NCBI GenBank assembly: GCA_015904075.1
Contig: JABMDH010000049.1
Location: 2,792-18,161, forward strand
Source: Nitrospira sp.
Lineage (GTDB): Bacteria > Nitrospirota > Nitrospiria > Nitrospirales > Nitrospiraceae
DNA length: 15,370 nucleotides
Reading direction: 5' to 3'
The position numbers and the translations under genes are program-made. This document shows, piece after piece, positions 14,129 to 15,370 of the stretch. The notes under the pieces were generated by a model. That model saw only the letters and a program-made list of their open reading frames with translations, had not been told where the DNA came from and made no database searches. Position 1 is the stretch's first letter; every line of letters starts with the position of its first letter.

Positions 14129-14371
14129 TCAGTGTGCGGCGGCCTGTAACCCTTCTTCGCGGTAGAGCCGAATTAATTCCGCGAGTTTATCTTTCTTGGC
14201 CAGCTTTTCCTTTTGGATCCGCTTTTTCTCAAGTTCTTCCGCCGGTGTCAGCACGTGGCGTCTCTGCAATTCATTGAGTTCGTGATCTAAACGATGGTGC
14301 AAGACTTCCAGTTCCCGAAACTCCGAGTTTGCTTGGCGAAGCCGTTCGACAATTGCATCGTCTGTCAACAT
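14129..14371 (-). CDS. Small DUF465 (YdcH-like) coiled-coil protein
   Basis: This is an 80-residue, highly charged, helix-only protein. The pattern of a short N-terminal helix, then HHRLDHELNELQRR and a Lys/Glu-rich segment LEKKRIQKEKLAKKDKLAELI fits the DUF465/YdcH family, which has no agreed function. The ATG (14369-14371) has GAGGAGG about 7 bases upstream, one of the best ribosome sites in the window. It lies between rimI and tatC in the same direction, with 72 bases before it and 46 bases between its stop and the tatC ATG. Confidence 0.8.
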   Translation of the reverse strand: MLTDDAIVERLRQANSEFRELEVLHHRLDHELNELQRRHVLTPAEELEKKRIQKEKLAKKDKLAELIRLYREEGLQAAAH

Positions 14372-14443
14372 GCGGCACCTCCTCGGTTAAATTACCATGC
14401 TGGAATGACTCCATCTCCTTCTGTAATGCGGGCGTACCGAGAG

Positions 14444-14941
14444 CTAGCTCGGCATCACCAGTGGATCCATAGCCATCAACACCGCGTCTTCAATTGGATT
14501 CGTATAATAACTGCGGCGAGTACTAACCGGAACAAAGCCCAACTGCCGATAGAGACACTGCGCGGACTCATTTGATGCACGCACTTCAAGTACCGCACGA
14601 GTAGCCGCGTGGGCCAACCCCATACTGATGGCCTCGGTTGCAAGCGCCCGTCCGACTCCCCGCCTCCGCATCGATGCATGCACGGCCAGGTTCATCAGTC
14701 GCAGTTCTTCAAACACGATCCAAAAGCAGTGGTACCCAACAATCGTCCCGTCTGACAGCACCGTGTCCTGGTGAACCGTCGCAACAACAAAGCGGGCGAA
14801 TTGGTTACCGGTCAGTTCAGCTTCCAGCATTTTGCGCGTCCATGGGGCAGAGAAGCAAGCTTCTTCTAACTCAAGAATTTCCGACAGCATGTCCGCAGTC
14901 GCCGGAACAATCCGATATGCCTCAGAAAACTCACGCGCCAT
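14444..14941 (-). CDS. rimI: Ribosomal-protein-alanine N-acetyltransferase (RimI-like GNAT)
   Basis: RimI acetylates the N-terminal alanine of ribosomal protein S18, and homologues acetylate other N-termini. The product is 165 residues. The acetyl-CoA loop is RRRGVGRAL, followed by LEVRASNESAQCLYRQLGF and RRSYYTNPIEDAVLM, the typical RimI ending. I chose the ATG at 14939-14941: it has GGGAAGG just upstream and the protein then starts at the domain edge. The frame stays open further upstream, but that stretch is tsaB in another frame. It overlaps the end of tsaB by 11 bases. The tsaB-rimI pair is widely conserved. Confidence 0.92.
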   Translation of the reverse strand: MAREFSEAYRIVPATADMLSEILELEEACFSAPWTRKMLEAELTGNQFARFVVATVHQDTVLSDGTIVGYHCFWIVFEELRLMNLAVHASMRRRGVGRALATEAISMGLAHAATRAVLEVRASNESAQCLYRQLGFVPVSTRRSYYTNPIEDAVLMAMDPLVMPS

Positions 14942-15370
14942 GCGGCCTTCCCGGACGAGATCCCTGCCCTTTCCGTTGATGCCCCCTGGCCGACTGTCTG
15001 GAAGCTGTACCCGCGACCCGCTCCTGCCGGCGGGCTGTCGCAGAGAGCCCGCCCGACTGTTCGTATTTGAGCTCTGCCTCCGTCCGTTGAACGTAGCGCG
15101 GTGCCACACAATCGCCTGCAATGTCGCCTCGTCGAAGCCGGTGCATACCCAGAATAGCGACATTGACTGCAGATGGTTGCGCAGTATCCTGCGGTCCCAA
15201 TGAGACCGTCGTGTTCACAGACAGAGCCGCACGGATCTCTGATTCCATGGACACCCATCCATCGCCGAACACCAATGAATGCTCAGGAAGACTCCTGGCC
15301 AACACATCTGGTGGGCCGACATGTTCTGACAGAGTGCACTCCAGTCTTCCTTCAACCTGCCGGCGAAAGA
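14931..15370 (-). CDS. tsaB: tRNA threonylcarbamoyladenosine biosynthesis protein TsaB, C-terminal part
   Basis: TsaB works with TsaD and TsaE to place the t6A modification on tRNAs reading ANN codons. The frame is open from the right window edge to the TGA at 14931-14933, so only the C-terminal part (about 146 residues) is present. LVFGDGW and PRYVQRTEAELKYEQ fit the TsaB C-terminal region, whose usual ending is P.Y.R..EAE. A basic tail of about 35 residues rich in Arg, Gly and Gln follows, longer than in most TsaB. The neighbour rimI starts inside the tail, which supports the call. Confidence 0.85.
   Translation of the reverse strand, partial: FRRQVEGRLECTLSEHVGPPDVLARSLPEHSLVFGDGWVSMESEIRAALSVNTTVSLGPQDTAQPSAVNVAILGMHRLRRGDIAGDCVAPRYVQRTEAELKYEQSGGLSATARRQERVAGTASRQSARGHQRKGQGSRPGRPHGA

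Noticed and set aside
14437..14452. CCGAG-AGCTAG-CTCGG hairpin over the rimI stop codon as a terminator
   Set aside because: Short stem and no T-run on the minus strand; rimI, DUF465 and tatC are probably cotranscribed.
14942..15163. N-terminal extension of rimI (frame open to 15163)
   Set aside because: That stretch is tsaB coding sequence in another frame, and a good ribosome site marks the ATG at 14941.

Overview
The window reads as a bacterial chromosome segment, most likely from a Nitrospira-like bacterium (phylum Nitrospirota) and probably from a metagenome assembly. This is inferred from gene order and protein flavour and was not tested by search. Almost everything is housekeeping. 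I saw no CRISPR array, transposase, phage gene, defence island, rRNA or tRNA.

Layout. Positions 1-5310 hold a minus-strand cluster read right to left: yicC (3' part only), gmk, rpoZ, coaBC, a TPR protein, aroQ, efp, accB and accC (5' part). A good sigma70-type promoter before aroQ splits it into two transcription units. Spacing is tight, with ATGA or GTGA overlaps at yicC/gmk and efp/accB. accC carries an in-frame TAA, and aroQ lacks its conserved C-terminal third. Positions about 5313-6390 look foreign: a DUF2256 fragment, an RDD-family membrane protein in a leaderless arrangement, and the C-terminal quarter of clpC. The rest of clpC (to 8319) matches the surrounding genome in style. nadK (8579-9439, plus) faces a ferredoxin-NADP reductase-like flavoprotein (minus). 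A DPM1-like glycosyltransferase (plus) follows, then a minus-strand cluster tsaB-rimI-DUF465-tatC-Asp-box protein running to the right edge.

Main observation. The 5313-6390 block cuts yicC at one end and is spliced inside clpC at the other. At the left edge, 20 bases (5311-5330) read plausibly as DUF2256 in one frame and as the yicC side in another. At the right edge, the change falls in a highly conserved part of clpC. Base composition, RDD gene architecture and the ClpC C-terminal sequence all suggest an actinobacterial source. The simplest reading is a chimeric assembly joined through short identical k-mers. A real recombination event is possible but less likely. The hybrid ClpC and the truncated YicC should therefore not be taken as real proteins without read-level support.

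How the genes work together: fatty-acid synthesis entry (accB, accC), translation (efp, rimI, tsaB), nucleotide and cofactor supply (gmk, coaBC, nadK, aroQ), transcription (rpoZ), protein quality control (clpC) and export (tatC). I did not find a convincing new biological system. The less characterised proteins are the Asp-box protein with an unrecognised C-terminal domain and the N-terminal extension of the glycosyltransferase.
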